The notes beneath the pieces were generated by a model. The model ran no database searches. It was not told where the DNA came from and saw only the letters and a list, made by a program, of their open reading frames with translations. DNA of 64,000 bases from Ga0077555 sp964500805 (GTDB taxonomy: Bacteria > Pseudomonadota > Alphaproteobacteria > Rhizobiales > Hyphomicrobiaceae). Each line of letters opens with the position of its first letter. The stretch's first letter is position 1. Below, in pieces: positions 6,889 to 15,756 of this stretch. A program made the position numbers and the translations under genes. The stretch spans positions 1-64,000 of the forward strand of contig CAZCQH010000004.1 in NCBI GenBank assembly GCA_964500805.1, written 5' to 3'.

Positions 6889-9168
6889 TCAGCCGGCCTT
6901 CGGCAGGCGTTCGCGGTTCTGCACCATCGCTTGAGCTTTGGCTTGAGCCTGTGCCGCGGGCGGCGCGCTGGGGCCGGCGATCAGCACATCCCAGCTCTCG
7001 TGGAATCGCCGCAGGTTCTGCCGCGTCACGTCGGCGTAGGCATCGGCACCTTGTGCCTCGAACACCTCGAGAGCGGGAACCAGCGCACCCGCGGCCGCCA
7101 GCCAGCTGCGGCGCTTGTCGCGATGCTCGCCGAGCCGGATGTGGGCCGTACCGAGGTTCATCTGCGTGATCGCCCATTTCAAGGGCTCGCTTTCGCGTCC
7201 GAACTCTTCCAGTGCCGCCGTGTAGGCCGCCACTGCGTCGTCCAGCTTCTGCGGCGATTGCCGGTCGCGGTCGCCGAGTGCGGCGAGTGCATTGCCGAGG
7301 TTGAGCTGGATCAGCGCCCATTTCTTGGCCGCTGTTTCTCGGGGTGTTGCCTCGAGCGCGGCCTTGAACGCCGCCACTGAGCCTTGCAGGTGTTCGCCGC
7401 CGGACTGCTGCTCGCCGAGCCCCAGCAGCGCAAGCCCCAGGTTCATTTGCGCTTCGGCCCAGAGCGCGGGATCGCTGTCGCGCTTCTGGGCGGCGATCAC
7501 GGCCCGGTAGGCTGCTGCCGCTTCGGCGAGCAGCGATGTGCCGCCTTCGCGCTCTTCAAGGCCAAGCAGGGCATTGCCGAGGCCCATTTGAGCGGCAACG
7601 AACTCCGCGCCCATCGGCTCGTGCTTGAGGTCCTTGAGCGCGATGCGGAATGCTTCCGCAGCCTCGCGTAGCGCGGCCGGCGCTTGCTCGCGCTCGCCGA
7701 TCAGCGCCAGAACGCGGCCGAGCCGCACATGCGCTTGCGTCCAGCTCTTTGGATCGGTGTCGCGCCCGAGGATGCTGATGGCCTTGCGATAGGTGGTTGC
7801 CGCATCCTTGAGACGCTGCGATCCCGTCTCACGCCGGCCATCGAGTGCCAGTGCGTTGGCGAGCCCCAGGCTCGCCCGGCCGAGGCCTTTCTGATTGGAG
7901 CCGTCGGCCACACCGCGAGCAGCCTGGCCGAAAGCGGCGATTGCTTCTGCCAGCGCGCTCGCATCGTCGCGCGTCTCGGCGAGGCGGTAGAGCGCCTCCG
8001 CGCGCTGCAGTCCGTAGTGCCAGGCGAGATCGCGATCGGCGGTCGGCAGCGCGAGTTGAGCCTCGCCGAAGAGTTCCGCAGCCGTGGTGAAATCGAGCGC
8101 CGCGAGCGCGAGTTCGGCGAGGCGAGCCGTGGCGCGCGCCTCCTCCGTCATCTGCTCACGCAGCGCGCTCACTTCCTCGGCCAGGCGTGCCTCGATCTGG
8201 CGGCGGCCTTGACGGATTTCGCGGCGCAAGGCCCTGAGGGCTTCGGCGGCAGCAGCGAAATCGCCTTCGGCGAGCGCCTGCGCCGCTTTGCTCTTGAGGC
8301 GCCGGGTCTCGGCGTCCTCGTTCGACGGCTTCTGCAATTGCGCGCGCACTTCGCCGAGCCAAGCGCACAGCTCTTCGAGGCGCAGGGCGCGCTCCTCGCC
8401 GCGAATCCCCTGCCCGTTGAGAATGATCACGATGCGATCGAGTGCCGTCTCCGAAAGACCGAAACGCTCGCGCAGCTTGGCGAGGAAAGCTTGCCCTTCA
8501 GTAGTGCCCAGTCCATCGGGCGCCGTGCCGATCGCGGGCTCGATGACGGTGGCCGTTTCAGCGGGGGCCGCTTGCTTTGCTGCCTCGGGTTTGGCAGCGG
8601 AATGCGTGGCCGCCTGCGATGCCGGCGCGGCCTTCCCGAGGAATTGACGGATGGCTGGCTGCAATGCGCCGAGCACGCGGTGATCCTCGAGAATGTGCGC
8701 GTAGACACGATCGATCAGCAACAGCGCGACATCGTCCTTGAGTCCGGTGGGATGCGCGCCGAGTGCTGATCTGGCGCGCGCGAACACGTCGACGGCAATC
8801 CGCCGCGCCAACGATTCCGCGGGCGCCGACTGCTGCCCCTGCGGCGGCGACTGCGACTTCTCGATGGCCTGTCTCAGAATGGCAGCTTGCGGCGGATAGG
8901 CCATCAGCAATTCCGCAACAGCGAGAGCGTGATGCTCGATCGCATTTTGGGCGAGCCCGCGCGTTTCGCCGCTGACCCAGATGTCGCGCGCGAGCCCATC
9001 GACGATGGCGTTTGCAGCGGCGCTGCTGGCATCGGTCCGCGCGCGCAGCCACGGCATCAGCTCGCGATATTTACCCGCATGGCTCGCACTGAGGCGAACG
9101 TCAAAGACCGGCCCGGCTGCAATGAGCGCAGCGCCGGCCAGCTCCCCAAGAGCCTCGAACAACGCCAT
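6889..9168 (-). CDS. Large tetratricopeptide-repeat protein of unknown function
   Basis: The 759-residue product has no recognised enzymatic domain. Its N-terminal third is helical and Ala-rich. From about residue 350 to 730 it contains tandem TPR-like helical pairs with recurring cores such as WAQAQMNLGLALLGLGE-type repeats (NLGNALAALG, NLGTAHIRLG, RLGRVLALIG, GLGNALLGLE). The repeat style (spacing of about 60 residues with LGxALxxLG) is common in large alphaproteobacterial proteins. It probably scaffolds protein contacts. There is no signal peptide, so a cytosolic place is likely. The start at 9168 is preceded by no strong ribosome-binding site. Confidence 0.75.
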   Translation of the reverse strand: MALFEALGELAGAALIAAGPVFDVRLSASHAGKYRELMPWLRARTDASSAAANAIVDGLARDIWVSGETRGLAQNAIEHHALAVAELLMAYPPQAAILRQAIEKSQSPPQGQQSAPAESLARRIAVDVFARARSALGAHPTGLKDDVALLLIDRVYAHILEDHRVLGALQPAIRQFLGKAAPASQAATHSAAKPEAAKQAAPAETATVIEPAIGTAPDGLGTTEGQAFLAKLRERFGLSETALDRIVIILNGQGIRGEERALRLEELCAWLGEVRAQLQKPSNEDAETRRLKSKAAQALAEGDFAAAAEALRALRREIRQGRRQIEARLAEEVSALREQMTEEARATARLAELALAALDFTTAAELFGEAQLALPTADRDLAWHYGLQRAEALYRLAETRDDASALAEAIAAFGQAARGVADGSNQKGLGRASLGLANALALDGRRETGSQRLKDAATTYRKAISILGRDTDPKSWTQAHVRLGRVLALIGEREQAPAALREAAEAFRIALKDLKHEPMGAEFVAAQMGLGNALLGLEEREGGTSLLAEAAAAYRAVIAAQKRDSDPALWAEAQMNLGLALLGLGEQQSGGEHLQGSVAAFKAALEATPRETAAKKWALIQLNLGNALAALGDRDRQSPQKLDDAVAAYTAALEEFGRESEPLKWAITQMNLGTAHIRLGEHRDKRRSWLAAAGALVPALEVFEAQGADAYADVTRQNLRRFHESWDVLIAGPSAPPAAQAQAKAQAMVQNRERLPKAG

Positions 9169-9614
9169 TTTTGCCCCCTACTTCAAGCGTGCGCGAATCC
9201 CCACTGCGCAGCGCGACTGTTGCCGAATTCGGGGGGCAATGAAACGCGACCGGGGCGGATTTCCCGTTTTTCGCACAGCTTAATCCACGACGCTGTCGCC
9301 GCATCCTCAAGATGGCAGTTGCAAAGTGGTCACGGACGCCGTGCCACGCGCGAAAGTTGTGCCAAATCAGAGCCATGTACCGCGTCGACGCAACGCCGAT
9401 TCGCCCGAGCGTGCTGTCAGACACATAGTGTTGACGCCGCGAGTGAGGCCCGTCGGCAGTTGCAGACCGCCGTCGGCGGGTAAAGCGCGGTCGCGACCCG
9501 CACGAGCCTCGACTTCTGAGTAGCGATCTCACTGCATGGGCTGAAACAGCCTATTGCTGCAATATTCATACGTTGCGTAATCTCCCAAGGTGATTTGCCT
9601 TTCCAGGACGTAAC
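9169..9614. other. Gene-free stretch
   Basis: About 446 bp between the divergent TPR gene and the small membrane-anchored gene. Short open frames on both strands show no family resemblance. It presumably holds both promoters; I see no distinct operator, repeat or terminator. Confidence 0.5.
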
Positions 9615-10106
9615 ATGTTGCGAACTGCTCTCGAAGTCATTGGATTGATCTTGCTAAGTCTTCTCGCTGCGCTGCTCTGGCTGTCCAGTAACAACGAGCC
9701 CCGGATAACCCTACCTCGATATCTCTTCGATCATGACCCGCAAAAGGGTACATTTGAGGTTCGGGGGACTTGGGCACTGGAAGACGAAGGAATCGCGTGG
9801 CCAACGCAAAGTACAACAATTTCGTGTCGTCGCAGTGAGCCCGTTTGCTTAGAAACAACGGTGGTAGTCGCACTGAATAGACACATCATGCCTGTTGATA
9901 TCAATCGCCTCCGTATTGTGCGCTGGGACAATGACATCATTGTCATCGAAGGCGCTGGAGCAGAATGTGTCGACGAGTTGTACCACGTGAGCATTCGCAC
10001 AAAACTGGTGACGGGAACGGTACAAAGAAAACCTGAGTGCGCAAGCAATGAGATTATGCAAGAGAAACGAATGCGATTGATCGATGGCCGACAGCGGCGC
10101 CTCTGA
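9615..10106 (+). CDS. Hypothetical protein with N-terminal membrane anchor
   Basis: The 163-residue product starts with a hydrophobic segment (VIGLILLSLLAALLWL, residues 8-23) that would anchor or export it. The rest is hydrophilic with four Cys residues (CRRSEPVC, ECVDEL, ECASN), which could form disulfides in the periplasm. I do not recognise the family. Codon use is visibly less GC-rich than in neighbouring genes (many AAA, ATT, ACA), a possible sign of transfer. It is alone between the TPR gene and the convergent leuD. Confidence 0.6.
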   Translation: MLRTALEVIGLILLSLLAALLWLSSNNEPRITLPRYLFDHDPQKGTFEVRGTWALEDEGIAWPTQSTTISCRRSEPVCLETTVVVALNRHIMPVDINRLRIVRWDNDIIVIEGAGAECVDELYHVSIRTKLVTGTVQRKPECASNEIMQEKRMRLIDGRQRRL

Positions 10107-10326
10107 TGGACATATGTAAAGGTCAAGGGTAGGGCCCAGGGCCTAGCGCCACATTCATACGGTCGATACGCGAAACCCGACGGCGCAGTTTCAATATGAA
10201 ATGTCGAGCCTCGCGCGTCGATCCACGCCGTACAGTGCTAGGATGGTGCGCTCTGCTTGACCTGCAGGCTGGCACGGAGAGCTTTGCAGCGCTTGAATTT
10301 GCTCTCCAACCTACGAGTAGCGCATC

Positions 10327-10950
10327 TCAAAGCCACGCGCCGTCCTGCTTCCGCTTGCCTTCGAACGCCTTGATCTCAGCTTCGTAGGCAAGCGTCATCT
10401 CGATCTCGTCGAGGCCTTGCAGCAGGCAGTCCTTGCGGAACGGGTCGATATCGAATGTGTCCGTCTTGCCGTCCGGGCCCTTCACGGTCTGGCTCGGCAG
10501 GTCGACGGTGATCTCAGCGCCGGGCAGCTCCAGCAGGAAGCGCAGGATCTCCGTCACCCGCGCCTCGGGCAGCACCACCGGTAAGACACCGTTCTGGTAG
10601 CTGTTGTTGAAGAAGATGTCGCCGAACGAGGGCGCGATGTAGGCGAGGAAGCCGTTGTCCTTCAGCACCGTCACCGCCATCTCGCGGCTCGAGCCACAGG
10701 CGAAGTTGCGCGAGGCGACGATGATCTTGGCGTCCTTGTACGGCTCCTTGTTGAGCACGAAATCGGGCTTCGGCGCGCCATTGTCGTTGTAGCGCAGGTC
10801 GCGGAAGAGATGCGGCACCATCGTCTCGCGATCGAGCTTCAGGAAGCGCGCCGGGATGATCTGGTCCGTGTCGATGTTGGCCGCGGGGAAGGGCGCGGCA
10901 ACGGCGGTGACGCCCTTGAATGGCGTGCGGCGTTGTTCGATTTTGGGCAT
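10327..10950 (-). CDS. leuD: 3-isopropylmalate dehydratase small subunit
   Basis: The 207-residue protein is the small subunit that, with LeuC, isomerises 2- to 3-isopropylmalate in leucine synthesis. Expected segments are present: AANIDTDQIIPARFL, NFACGSSREMA (the substrate-recognition swivel loop) and FFNNSYQNGVLP. Length is normal. It lies 12 bp from the DUF4262 gene and is the last gene of the leuC-DUF4262-leuD run. Confidence 0.96.
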   Translation of the reverse strand: MPKIEQRRTPFKGVTAVAAPFPAANIDTDQIIPARFLKLDRETMVPHLFRDLRYNDNGAPKPDFVLNKEPYKDAKIIVASRNFACGSSREMAVTVLKDNGFLAYIAPSFGDIFFNNSYQNGVLPVVLPEARVTEILRFLLELPGAEITVDLPSQTVKGPDGKTDTFDIDPFRKDCLLQGLDEIEMTLAYEAEIKAFEGKRKQDGAWL

Positions 10951-10961
10951 CGGGTGGTCCT

Positions 10962-11444
10962 TCAGTGTGGCGCGACAGCTGGTTTCTGCAAGTCGCTGAC
11001 TTCTGGCTCACATGCATCCTCGAATGGGAAGCGACCATTCTTGTCGGGCCACATCACTTGGAGGCAGTCGAAGTTCTGGGGTTTAAGTCCGTTGTGCGCG
11101 GCAAACCACGTGGCCCAGCCCAGATGCTCGCGGAAGTAGGCTTTGTGAAAAGGCCTCAAGCAGACGGCTGACCCTTCCAGCACTCCGGTCAATTGGCAGT
11201 TGGGTTGTGGTGCGATTGCTTTTTCTCTGAGTTCTTGGACGGCATTGTTCAGCATTTTGCCCATGACATCGACGTCGAGGCCGAAGCAGATCAACTCTGG
11301 CCATTTTTGAGTTACCGCCAAACCGATCGTGTAAGCGAACCATTGCAGCACAGGATCGTCGGCGGTTGGCGACACCTTCATGATCATCCAACCGTGATTG
11401 GCGACTGTATCGACACATCGTTGCTCGTGAGGGTCGAGCTGCAT
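10962..11444 (-). CDS. DUF4262 family protein inserted between leuC and leuD
   Basis: The 160-residue product contains the DUF4262 signature: an N-terminal HGW segment, FAYTIGLA around residue 37, and PELICFGL around residue 49. The function of the family is unknown. The ATG at 11444 is 2 bp past the leuC stop and 12 bp before the leuD start, so it is very likely cotranscribed and coupled to them. Its codon use is less GC-rich than that of leuC and leuD. leuC and leuD normally lie side by side or with other metabolic genes, so this looks like an acquired gene that kept the operon intact. The larger frame to 12062 is an antisense-frame shadow of leuC. Confidence 0.82.
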   Translation of the reverse strand: MQLDPHEQRCVDTVANHGWMIMKVSPTADDPVLQWFAYTIGLAVTQKWPELICFGLDVDVMGKMLNNAVQELREKAIAPQPNCQLTGVLEGSAVCLRPFHKAYFREHLGWATWFAAHNGLKPQNFDCLQVMWPDKNGRFPFEDACEPEVSDLQKPAVAPH

Positions 11445-11446
11445 CG

Positions 11447-12856
11447 CTACAGTTTCATCTTCCGCACGTCGGTGAACCGGCCCGTCACAGCGGCGGCGGC
11501 TGCCATCGCGGGCGAGACGAGATGCGTCCGCACGCCCTTGCCCTGGCGGCCGACGAAGTTGCGGTTGGACGTCGAGGCGATGCGCTCCTCGGGCCGGCCG
11601 ATCTCGCCATTGGTGCCGAGGCACATGGAGCAGCCGGACTCGCGCCATTCGAAGCCGGCATCCTTGAACACCTTGTCGAGGCCTTCCTGCTCCGCCTGCT
11701 CCTTCACGAGGCCCGAGCCCGGCACGATCCAGCTCGGGATCACCGCCTGGCGTCCCTTGGCGATAGCCGCCGCCGCGCGTAAGTCCTCGATGCGGCTGTT
11801 GGTGCACGAGCCGATGAACACGCGATCGACCTTGATGTCGGCGATCGCCGTTCCGGGCGTCAGTCCCATATAGGCGAGCGACTGCGCGAGCGCCTCGCGC
11901 TTTACCGCATCGGGCATCGTCGCCGGATCGGGCACTGCGCCCGCCACCGACACGACATCCTCGGGGCTCGTGCCGTAGGTCACCATCGGCGCGATGTCGG
12001 CGCCCTTCAGCGTCACCTCGCGATCGAACTTGGCGCCATCGTCGGACGGCAGCTTGCGCCACGCGGCAAGCGCGGCGTCCCAGTCGGCGCCTTTGGGCGC
12101 ATAGGGCCGCCCGCTGAGATACTGGAACGTGGTGTCATCCGGCGCCACCATGCCGGCGCGCGCGCCGGCCTCGATCGACATGTTGCAGAGCGAGAGCCGA
12201 CCCTCCATCGACAGCCCGCGAATGCCTGACCCCGCGTACTCCAGCACATAGCCGGTGCCGCCCGCGGCACTGATCTTGCCGATGATGGCGAGGATCACGT
12301 CCTTGCCGGTGACGCCCTTGCCGAGCGCGCCGTCGATGGTGATGCGCATCGCTTTCGGCGTCTTCTGCCACACCGTTTGCGTCGCCATCACGTGGATCAC
12401 CTCGGACTGGCCGATGCCGAACGCGAGGCAGCCGAGTGCGCCGTGCGTGGACGTGTGGCTATCACCGCAGCAGAGCGTGGTGCCCGGCAGCGTGATGCCC
12501 TGCTCGGGGCCGACCACATGCACGATGCCATTCCGCTTGTCGCCGACGTCGAAAATGGTGACGCCGGTCTCCTGGCAGTTCGGCAGCACCGAGCTCACCA
12601 TGCGATAGGCGTTCGGCTCCTTCACGTCCTCCTTGTTGCGCGTGTCCGTGGGCATGTAGTGGTCGGGAGTCGCGAACGAGAGATCGGGGCGCCGCAGTTT
12701 CAGGCCGCGCTGCTTCAGGCGCAGAAACGAGAAGTAGGAGCCATCGTGGATGAGATGGCGATCCACATAGAGCAGCGCGTAGCCGTCCGGCCGCTCGACG
12801 ACGAGATGCCGCCGCCAGATCTTCTCGAACAGCGTGGCGGGTTGAGTGGCAGCCAT
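11447..12856 (-). CDS. leuC: 3-isopropylmalate dehydratase large subunit
   Basis: The 469-residue aconitase-family protein carries the iron-sulfur ligands: CGDSHTSTHGA (Cys around 140) and later CxxC in GCSMCLG. VFIGSCTNSRIEDLRAAA is the usual motif around residue 345. With LeuD it forms isopropylmalate isomerase. A GTG at 12862 also opens the frame, but the ATG at 12856 has GGAGG five bases upstream and is preferred. Confidence 0.96.
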   Translation of the reverse strand: MAATQPATLFEKIWRRHLVVERPDGYALLYVDRHLIHDGSYFSFLRLKQRGLKLRRPDLSFATPDHYMPTDTRNKEDVKEPNAYRMVSSVLPNCQETGVTIFDVGDKRNGIVHVVGPEQGITLPGTTLCCGDSHTSTHGALGCLAFGIGQSEVIHVMATQTVWQKTPKAMRITIDGALGKGVTGKDVILAIIGKISAAGGTGYVLEYAGSGIRGLSMEGRLSLCNMSIEAGARAGMVAPDDTTFQYLSGRPYAPKGADWDAALAAWRKLPSDDGAKFDREVTLKGADIAPMVTYGTSPEDVVSVAGAVPDPATMPDAVKREALAQSLAYMGLTPGTAIADIKVDRVFIGSCTNSRIEDLRAAAAIAKGRQAVIPSWIVPGSGLVKEQAEQEGLDKVFKDAGFEWRESGCSMCLGTNGEIGRPEERIASTSNRNFVGRQGKGVRTHLVSPAMAAAAAVTGRFTDVRKMKL

Positions 12857-12975
12857 TGGCACCTCCGGGGAATGGTGTGACGTGTGGAACTTAAAGGCTG
12901 CGAGCCGCCCGGTGCAAGAGCGCGAAGCGAGCGGTTCAACGATGCGCGGGCGCAGGGCTTCGGTTGGGGTGATTG

Positions 12976-13246
12976 GCCATCTTGCGCGAGCCTTCGATCC
13001 AGCCCGGGCGTAGGTCGGAGTGAGCGGGCCGAGGTGGTGACTTTACGCATGGCGCCTCGTCCCGCGAAGTCCGACATAGGGTGTCGCGGCATCACCTCAG
13101 GTGCGTTGCGGAAAATGTCGGACTTCGCCGGCAGGGGCACCTCGGCTTTGCGGCGGGCGCTCGGGCCGGCTCACTCCGACCTACGATCGTTGCGCACCCA
13201 GCCATCCGGTGTGAGCCGCTCCTGCGGCCCGAAGCGCGCCTTGTAG
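12976..13246. repeat. Tandem duplication unit, copy 1 (271 bp)
   Basis: Bases 12976-13246 are repeated exactly at 13247-13517, and the first 27 bases recur once more at 13518-13544 inside intact bpt. Each unit holds the inverted-repeat element plus the last part of bpt. Copy 1 therefore carries an extra, non-functional bpt 3' fragment. Confidence 0.9.
13009..13185. mobile_element. MITE-like element with nested inverted repeats, copy 1
   Basis: The 177-bp element is bounded by a perfect 16-bp inverted repeat, CGTAGGTCGGAGTGAG (13009-13024) and CTCACTCCGACCTACG (13170-13185). Inside lies a second perfect inverted repeat, GCGAAGTCCGACA (13064-13076) and TGTCGGACTTCGC (13116-13128). It encodes nothing convincing. 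No clear target-site duplication is seen, partly because the copy was tandemly duplicated. A palindromic intergenic repeat rather than a true transposon is also possible. Confidence 0.75.
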
Positions 13247-13273
13247 GCCATCTTGCGCGAGCCTTCGATCCAG
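13171..13273 (-). pseudogene. Duplicated 3' fragment of bpt
   Basis: This stretch repeats the last codons of bpt, including its stop, as part of duplication copy 1. It has no start of its own and stops matching bpt after the 27-bp junction at 13247-13273, so it cannot make a functional enzyme. Confidence 0.75.
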
Positions 13274-13517
13274 CCCGGGCGTAGGTCGGAGTGAGCGGGC
13301 CGAGGTGGTGACTTTACGCATGGCGCCTCGTCCCGCGAAGTCCGACATAGGGTGTCGCGGCATCACCTCAGGTGCGTTGCGGAAAATGTCGGACTTCGCC
13401 GGCAGGGGCACCTCGGCTTTGCGGCGGGCGCTCGGGCCGGCTCACTCCGACCTACGATCGTTGCGCACCCAGCCATCCGGTGTGAGCCGCTCCTGCGGCC
13501 CGAAGCGCGCCTTGTAG
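13247..13517. repeat. Tandem duplication unit, copy 2 (271 bp)
   Basis: It is identical to 12976-13246 over its whole length as far as I can read. It includes element copy 2 and the 3' end of the intact bpt gene. The perfect identity implies a recent event or ongoing gene conversion. Confidence 0.9.
13280..13456. mobile_element. MITE-like element with nested inverted repeats, copy 2
   Basis: It has the same 16-bp terminal and 13-bp internal inverted repeats as copy 1, shifted by 271 bp. Its right terminal repeat encodes the last residues and the stop of bpt (13442-13456), so the element has supplied or replaced the end of that gene. Confidence 0.75.
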
Positions 13518-14221
13518 GCCATCTTGCGCGAGCCTTCGATCCAGTAGCCGAGATAGAGATAGGAGAGCCCGAGCGTCTTCGCGAGCTTGATATGATCGAG
13601 GATCATGTACGTGCCGAGGCTGCGCGCCGCTTCGTCGGGCTCGAAGAAGCTGTAGACCATCGAGATGCCGTCCGAGAGCCGGTCGCAGAGCGCGATCCCG
13701 ACCAGCGGACCCGCCTGGTTGATCTCGCGATCGGGGCGGTAGCCGTCGCGCGGGCTCTTCGCCGGCGCCAGCCGGTATTCGGTGATCGAGGTGTCGATGA
13801 TCGAGTCCTCGACCATCATCGCGTAGTCGAGCACGGTCATGTCGGCCATGCCGCCATCGCCGTGGCGCGCATCGATGTAGCCGCGAAAAAGACTGTACTG
13901 CTCCGACGTCGGAATCGCCGGCACGCGGCGCGTGATCAGATCGGCGTTCTGCTCGGCGATGCGCCGGAACGTGCGGCCGGGCTTGAACTCGTCGACCACC
14001 ACGCGCACCGACACGCAGGCCTGACAGCCGTCGCAATAGGGCATGTAGGCGATGTTCTGGCTGCGACGGAAGCCGCCCTTGAGCAGGTTGTCGATCAGGG
14101 CACGCGGCTTGTCGTGCGTCAGATGCGTGAAGAGCTTTCGCTCGTGCCGGCCCTCGAGATAGGGGCACGCCTGCGGAGCAGTGACGTAGAACTCCGGAAA
14201 ATGCTTCGCCTGCTCCGACAT
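13442..14221 (-). CDS. bpt: Aspartate/glutamate leucyltransferase (Bpt-type)
   Basis: The product transfers leucine from Leu-tRNA to N-terminal Asp or Glu of proteins, marking them for ClpS/ClpAP breakdown (N-end rule). Family features are present: an N-terminal Cys segment (CPYLEG), the CDGCQACVSVRV motif around residue 70, and the C-terminal GNAT-like half with YLYLGYWIEGS and MAYKARFGP. The ATG at 14221 begins with the usual FPEFYVTAPQ; an upstream start at 14305 is less likely. The final RRSE and stop are encoded by the terminal repeat of the MITE-like element. Confidence 0.93.
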   Translation of the reverse strand: MSEQAKHFPEFYVTAPQACPYLEGRHERKLFTHLTHDKPRALIDNLLKGGFRRSQNIAYMPYCDGCQACVSVRVVVDEFKPGRTFRRIAEQNADLITRRVPAIPTSEQYSLFRGYIDARHGDGGMADMTVLDYAMMVEDSIIDTSITEYRLAPAKSPRDGYRPDREINQAGPLVGIALCDRLSDGISMVYSFFEPDEAARSLGTYMILDHIKLAKTLGLSYLYLGYWIEGSRKMAYKARFGPQERLTPDGWVRNDRRSE

Positions 14222-14392
14222 ACGCGACGCGGTCCCTGAACGCTGCCGCGCTGATGCGGCGAACTCGGCCGTGCGGCTTTTCTGTGCCGCTCGATCGGGT
14301 CGCACTTTAGGTGACGCACCAGGGCCGGATCAAGTGTGGCAACAACCCGCGTTGCGGCATGCGCAACTCGTTCAGTCGAGCACGGCGCTGGA

Positions 14393-15175
14393 TCAATAGC
14401 GGAACTGCTCGGAGAGAATGCGCTCGTCGAGGCTGTGGCCTTGATCGAACATCAGATAGAGCTCGATGTCGCGCGCCTCGGATATCTCGACCTTGACGAC
14501 CGAGCGGATCTCCGCGCTGTCGGCCACCGCGCTCACGGGGCGCTTTTCCGTCTCGAGCGCCTCGATGATGATCTGCGCCTTGTTCGGCAGCAGCGCGCCG
14601 CGCCAGCGCCTGGGGCGGAATGGGCTGATCGGCGTCAGAGCCAGCAGCGGCGCATCGATCGGAATGATCGGCCCGTGCGCCGAGAGATTGTAGGCGGTCG
14701 AGCCGGCGGGCGTCGCAACCAGAATGCCGTCGCAGATCAGCTCGCCCAATCGCTCGTTGCCGTCGATCGAAATCCTGAGCTTGACCGCCTGGTGGCGCTC
14801 ACGAAAGAGATTGACCTCGTTGATCGCCAGCGCGTGGTGCACCTTGCCGTTCTTGTCGGTGGCACGCATGGAAAGCGGATGGATGGTCGAAGCATCGGCC
14901 CGCGCGAGACGGCCGGGCAAGTCGTCTTCGCGGTATTCGTTCATCAGGAAGCCGACCGAGCCGCGGTTCATGCCGTAGATCGGAATGCGGTCGTGCATGT
15001 AGCGGTGCAGTGTCTGCAGCATCAATCCATCGCCGCCGAGTGCCACGATCACGTCGGCCTTCTTGGGATCGATGCTGCCGTATTGCGCGGTGAGCCTGAC
15101 GAGCGCGGCCCGCGCCTCCTCGCTTTCGCTTGCCACGAACGCGATCTTGTCGAATGACTTGGGTCGTTTCGCCAT
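14393..15175 (-). CDS. nadK: NAD kinase
   Basis: The 260-residue enzyme phosphorylates NAD to NADP. The active-site GGDG motif is at residues 47-50 (VALGGDGLML), followed by GMNRGSVGFL, NEVNL and the TPAGSTAYNLSAHGPI loop that closes over the nucleotide. The length matches the short alphaproteobacterial NadK. The ATG at 15175 is chosen because the domain begins there; the frame is open to 15337. It is divergent from cutA. Confidence 0.95.
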   Translation of the reverse strand: MAKRPKSFDKIAFVASESEEARAALVRLTAQYGSIDPKKADVIVALGGDGLMLQTLHRYMHDRIPIYGMNRGSVGFLMNEYREDDLPGRLARADASTIHPLSMRATDKNGKVHHALAINEVNLFRERHQAVKLRISIDGNERLGELICDGILVATPAGSTAYNLSAHGPIIPIDAPLLALTPISPFRPRRWRGALLPNKAQIIIEALETEKRPVSAVADSAEIRSVVKVEISEARDIELYLMFDQGHSLDERILSEQFRY

Positions 15176-15273
15176 TGCGTGGGCCGGGCTGAACCTTGAG
15201 CAGGCCCGGCCGAACCCGGGCGATGAGGCACGTTCGCCCATCCGGCCCGAAACCTCAAGCGAGGAAGGGTGAG

Positions 15274-15627
15274 ATGATGACCGACGCTGCCGCAGCCGAG
15301 GGCGCCGCCGCGGCCCTCGTCTATGCAACGTTTCCAAGCCTGACCGAGGCCGAGCGCATCGGTGGCGCGCTTGTTGATCGGGGGCTCGCGGCCTGTGTCA
15401 ACATCTTTCCTGGCATGACCTCGATCTACATCTGGAAGGGCGTCCGGCAACGCGACGGCGAGGTGGCGATGATCATCAAGACGCGGCTGGCGCTCACCGG
15501 GCGTGTGATCGATGAGGTGAAGGCGATGCATCCTTACGACAACCCGGCTCTCGTCGTGCTGCCGATCGCTGGTGGCTCGCCACCGTTCCTCGACTGGATT
15601 GCCGAGCAGACCGCACAACCCAGTTGA
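15274..15627 (+). CDS. cutA: CutA1 divalent-cation tolerance protein
   Basis: The product of about 117 residues has the CutA trimer core: VYATFPSLTEAERIGGALVD, LAACVNIFPGMTSIYIWKG, and MIIKTRL followed by HPYDNPALVVLPI. Linked to copper and divalent-metal tolerance, but the biochemical role is unsettled. Two ATGs (15274 and 15277) follow a GGAAGGGTGAG ribosome-binding region; either could start it. Confidence 0.93.
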   Translation: MMTDAAAAEGAAAALVYATFPSLTEAERIGGALVDRGLAACVNIFPGMTSIYIWKGVRQRDGEVAMIIKTRLALTGRVIDEVKAMHPYDNPALVVLPIAGGSPPFLDWIAEQTAQPS

Positions 15628-15756
15628 TCATGGACATCGGGTCGAAGTCGTGGCGCCTGCATCGCCGCATCGCCAAATAGCCGCTGCCGCTTCAACGCTT
15701 TCACCGCGTTTTCGGGTATACGCTGCACGACCCTTGATGCCAGCCGGATCATCGCA

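Noticed and set aside
10196..10387. 63-residue plus-strand frame before leuD
   Set aside because: It overlaps leuD in antisense and looks like nothing known.
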